This document shows, in pieces, positions 60,801 through 64,000 of a stretch of 64,000 bases of DNA. The notes under the pieces are model-generated. The model ran no database searches and was not told the origin of the DNA. It saw only the letters and a program-made list of their open reading frames with translations. A program made the translations under genes and the position numbers. Origin of the DNA: Trochalopteron elliotii. Its lineage: Eukaryota; Chordata; Aves; Passeriformes; Leiothrichidae. Each line of letters starts with the position of its first letter. Position 1 is the stretch's first letter. Location of the stretch: assembly GCA_024734555.1 (NCBI GenBank), contig JANPWX010000209.1, forward strand, positions 1,462,520 through 1,526,519. Reading direction: 5' to 3'.

Positions 60801-62257
60801 GATGGTCAATATCAATTCTTTCCGTAGTGATGTTCATAAACTGTACGTCATCGAGAAAAGTCATAGAAGTTAAAGAGGAAGGCATTTCTTAAAGGATTTA
60901 CACTTGACATCTCTACTTACAGTATTCTTGTCATCAATGCTACGTTTGAAACACTGCTTTTGCTTTGAGTGATAATTCTGTAATATTGCCTAAATTGAAA
61001 TACATTGTTTTAGAAAGAAAAAAATACAGTAATTGATTGTACTAAAATCAGTTTCTGTCAGGTTGGAAAACAGCAGCTCAGGTCCCCTTGCCAGAGGTGA
61101 ATGAGTCCTGTCTTATGAGACTGACTGCTGCAAGAGCATCACTGCACTGTGTCTTCTGTTGTGCTAGTAGGGTCCAGAGGTATTGTGTACTATTGTCAGC
61201 ACCGCCTTCAGGGATCAGCTCACTACTAAATGTTATACTGACTTTTTCAGTATCACTTATCTCTGTTGTTGTTTAATGATAAATCTGGAAGGGAGAAATG
61301 TTTAGCACAATTCATAGCAGGCTTTAGAGTTACTTAATCTTGTCCCTTGGGCAGTCTTTGTTTTTCTTGGCAAGTTTACTCTTTTTCTACCCAGACTGCT
61401 TTTATTCTTCTTACTTTTCTGTAAGTTTCCTGTAATTTAGTGAATATTTCTATTCTGAAGTATGCATGACCAAAAATTGTAGGTCAATTGCCTTTGATAT
61501 CTGAAGCAGCACATTTAATTTTTATATTGCTCTACATTGCATCTTCTCAATAGCTACTGTTAGTCCTCTCTCCCCTACTCTGTCTGTTAACTACATTTGT
61601 CTGTTCAACTACATGATATAATAATAAGAAATGTTGACCTGAATACAGTAAGATTTCTGTTGCCAAGACAGAAAACATAATCCACCTGATTCTTGGAGGG
61701 TAAAGAGAATAGTTCAGCTTGCAGTGCTGATTTTGAAATAGATGTCCAAAGGCAGAGAAGTCTAATTAAAATCCTATTGCATTATAGGCTTAAAGAAAAA
61801 TGTCTTATCAGCTCTCAAAGTTCTCCTGTCCTGTTACTGAGGGTATTGCTTTTGTGACTCAGAGTGAGCTGAGAGCTTGGTTAATATAGCAGCTTTGGCT
61901 CAGTGTAGTATAAATTAACGTTGAGTGGACTGGGAGTATATTTTGGTTGAAATTTTTAAGTGGTGCATTCAGCTGTAGGGACTTAACAGCCCAGAGGGAA
62001 TTGGAGTGAAAGGTAACTGCTGAAAGAAGGTGCCTGCTTCTTGGTTCCATTTTCCCAGGTCAGCACATTTCTCTGCTTCTTCTCCATCTGTTCTGAACAA
62101 TTTTTAATTGCTTCAGCATGATATTCTATCAGCTTTGCTTCCAGCATTTGCTGGGGATTTCATGAAAATCACATGCGTTACCCTCCCCCAATATAGCCTG
62201 CTGGGTCTCTCTGGGCACCTTAAGGAGAAGGGAATTGAAGCAGGCTCCTCCCTCTCC

Positions 62258-62370
62258 ATTAGTTTGTTTTTTGGTGTGTGTGTTTGTTTGTTTTCGTGTT
62301 GTTTGTTTTGTTTATTTATTTTTGTGTGGGTTTTTTTTGTTGTTTTTTTTTGGTTTTTTGCTTTGGTTGA
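62258..62370 (+). repeat. T/G-rich low-complexity tract
   Basis: About 110 bp is almost entirely T and G, with GTGTGTGTTTG, TTTATTTATTTTTG and long T runs. It is a simple-sequence region in DESI1 intron 1. Other short runs are poly(A) at 4791-4809 and 37508-37521 and (TG)n at 41081-41094 in the SNU13 3' UTR. Confidence 0.8.
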
Positions 62371-63844
62371 GTGCCCTGGGTAGCACATAGAAGAAAGTGC
62401 TTGACTAAGTGCTTGCCTAATTAGAGTAATTTTCAATTCTAAAAAGGCAGGAATCTTAATGTATTGTCCTAGGGAAATTACAACAATATGCAAAGCAATG
62501 CACTGCTAGAAACACCCATGTTGGTTGACCAAATTGTATTACTTCTGATTCCACAAGAGACCAGTTGACTACTTTTTTGTTCAGTCTTTTATGGTCTTCT
62601 GGGGCTTGCATATCCATTGCAGAGCACAGATATATTGTTAAGATACTGAGTTTCCTATTATTTCTTTACAGCTCAAAAGCAGGCATAGATCTTGCACTGA
62701 GGGTTGGATGGCCTAAAATCTGAATGGGGTCAACTAAGTACCCATCTGCACAGACAGTTTCTTCCCTCATGTCTCAGAACTCTTCTGCCCTTCAGTATTA
62801 TTCAATAATAATTTGGATTAATATACAAATGCCACTTTCATTTGATATTTAAAATGCACAGGAATAATCAACACTGTTTGTCCCTTAAGATTAATAAATT
62901 ACTGTGGTGATAAAAAAGATTGGTGAGCATCTAGTCTCCCTCGTGTTTGGCCTTCCAGACAAATCTAAGCATGGAAGTAATCCTGTTTGATTGTATTCTA
63001 AAATTATACGGGCTTGCTGCTTCTTTCAAAATACCCATGTATCCAAACAATTACGATTTAAGGGCACAAGGGACTTCACAGTCTCCTGAATTGATTTAAC
63101 AAGAAGCTAGTCTAACTACTTTATTCTCCATGTTCCTGTGACTAAGCTGAGGGTCCTGGAATTGTTTTTTTTCCGTTTTTCTCATAGGTTTCTGGCTCAT
63201 GTAAACACCATTAAAGTATTTGAGCTATGAATGTTATAAAAAAACCAAAAAACAGCAAGTATAAAGACTTGTTTACTTGCTAGATGATACTCTGCCTTAT
63301 CAAAACACATTGAATCTTTAAGACACTTAAGCACACAGATTTATGCTGAACTAGCATCTTCTCCCAGGTTCTAGTGAGTATTTTCAGGAAAGAGACACAG
63401 AAGTACATCAGCAAGGGAAAAATAAAAAAGTAAATAAACAAGCAAAACCATCCCCAAACAAAAACAAGCAAAAAACCACTCAAAAGTCATAGCGATCATG
63501 TTTCCGAAGACTGACAAGCTATCCCCCTAAACTCTCACAAATGTAACACAGTAGCTTGTCATGGTCATGGTCTGTGGCAGTAACAAGGTAGCTTAACTCT
63601 CATTAGCTTGGAATGGATGCAGATCAAACTAAGCTGATTTTCATCACATTTACATCAGGCTGAGCTGACACATAGGCAATTTCTCTGGAAGAGTTGATAC
63701 CTGATAGCCTGGACATATGCAGTAAATGTGTTATTAAATGTGTATGTCTAAATTTGCACCAACCTTTGCTGTTCAACAGCCCCCTGACTCTTGAAATATT
63801 TAAGCTAGTTAACATCTTGCTGTTTCCCTATTTTACCTGGATAA

Positions 63845-64000
63845 GAGAATCACAGAAGAGGTAAGGTTTGAAGGGACCACAGTGGGTTATCTGGTCCAAT
63901 CTTCCTGTGCAAGCAGGGTCATTCCAGGCACATTGCACAGTATTGTGTCCAGATGGTTCTGGAATATCTTCCGTGACAGAAACTCTACAAGCTCTCTGGG
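63845..64000 (-). mobile_element. CR1 LINE 3'-end fragment, cut by window edge
   Basis: The sequence AGAATCACAGAAGAGG, then GAAGGGACCACAGTGG and TCTGGTCCAATCTTCC, is the reverse complement of a CR1 3' end. It is in minus orientation inside DESI1 intron 1 and continues beyond 64,000. Confidence 0.8.

Larger units (their letters stand above)
58125..64000 (+). other. DESI1: DESI1 intron 1 (5' part)
   Basis: The first 300 bp are still CpG-island sequence. The rest is AT-rich and non-coding. It contains a solo LTR (60065-60800), a T/G-rich low-complexity tract (about 62258-62370) and a CR1 fragment running off the right edge. No sequence resembling the second DESI1 exon (E-G-I-W-H-T region) was seen. 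Confidence 0.75.

Noticed and set aside
1..64000. CRISPR arrays, bacterial operons, phage or toxin systems
   Set aside because: The window is spliced vertebrate DNA. No spaced repeat arrays or prokaryotic gene structure are present.

Overview
This window is vertebrate nuclear DNA, most likely from a bird. Compact introns, CR1 LINE fragments ending in ATTCTATGATTCTGTGAT-type tails, and several solo LTRs of the kind common in songbird genomes point to a passerine. That placement rests on recalled repeat families and was not searched. It is an ordinary single-copy conserved region: four protein genes in the order MEI1 (-), SNU13 (+), XRCC6/Ku70 (-), DESI1 (+). This is the arrangement of human 22q13.2 read in the opposite direction.

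Layout. Positions 721-38,596 hold MEI1, the meiotic double-strand-break formation protein. I placed 28 coding exons on the minus strand; their reading phases agree at every junction and give 1,220 codons plus a stop. The first exon is not visible and probably lies in or beside a 387-base N gap (38,801-39,187). That gap sits in the CpG-rich, head-to-head promoter shared with SNU13. SNU13 (39,318-41,069) has three coding exons and encodes the full 128-residue K-turn-binding protein; its first exon codes only for the start methionine. About 3.3 kb of intergenic and UTR sequence follows. XRCC6 (44,356-57,488, minus) has 11 visible coding exons with consistent phases, except at one point: the exon for about 55 residues of the central core is absent between 50,420 and 51,187, where a single N marks a likely assembly join. 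XRCC6 and DESI1 share a 545-bp divergent CpG-island promoter with three CCAAT-type boxes and an NRF-1 palindrome. Only exon 1 of DESI1 (30 codons) is inside the window; 58,125-64,000 is its first intron.

Mobile elements. A 1,466-bp solo LTR with a perfect 5-bp target duplication sits in a MEI1 intron. Two related LTRs lie in XRCC6 and in DESI1 intron 1. Further LTR or LTR-like copies and four CR1 fragments are scattered through the window. The XRCC6 introns carry most of them, and three copies lie within about 125 bp of Ku70 splice donors.

Function. The genes are not an operon. Ku70 starts end-joining repair of double-strand breaks, MEI1 is needed to make programmed meiotic breaks, SNU13 serves U4 snRNP and box C/D snoRNPs, and DESI1 is a SUMO isopeptidase. 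No undescribed biological system was found. The items most worth checking are the missing Ku70 exon, the hidden MEI1 first exon, a GC-AG intron in MEI1, a possible alternative Ku70 splice donor, and the LTR placement.
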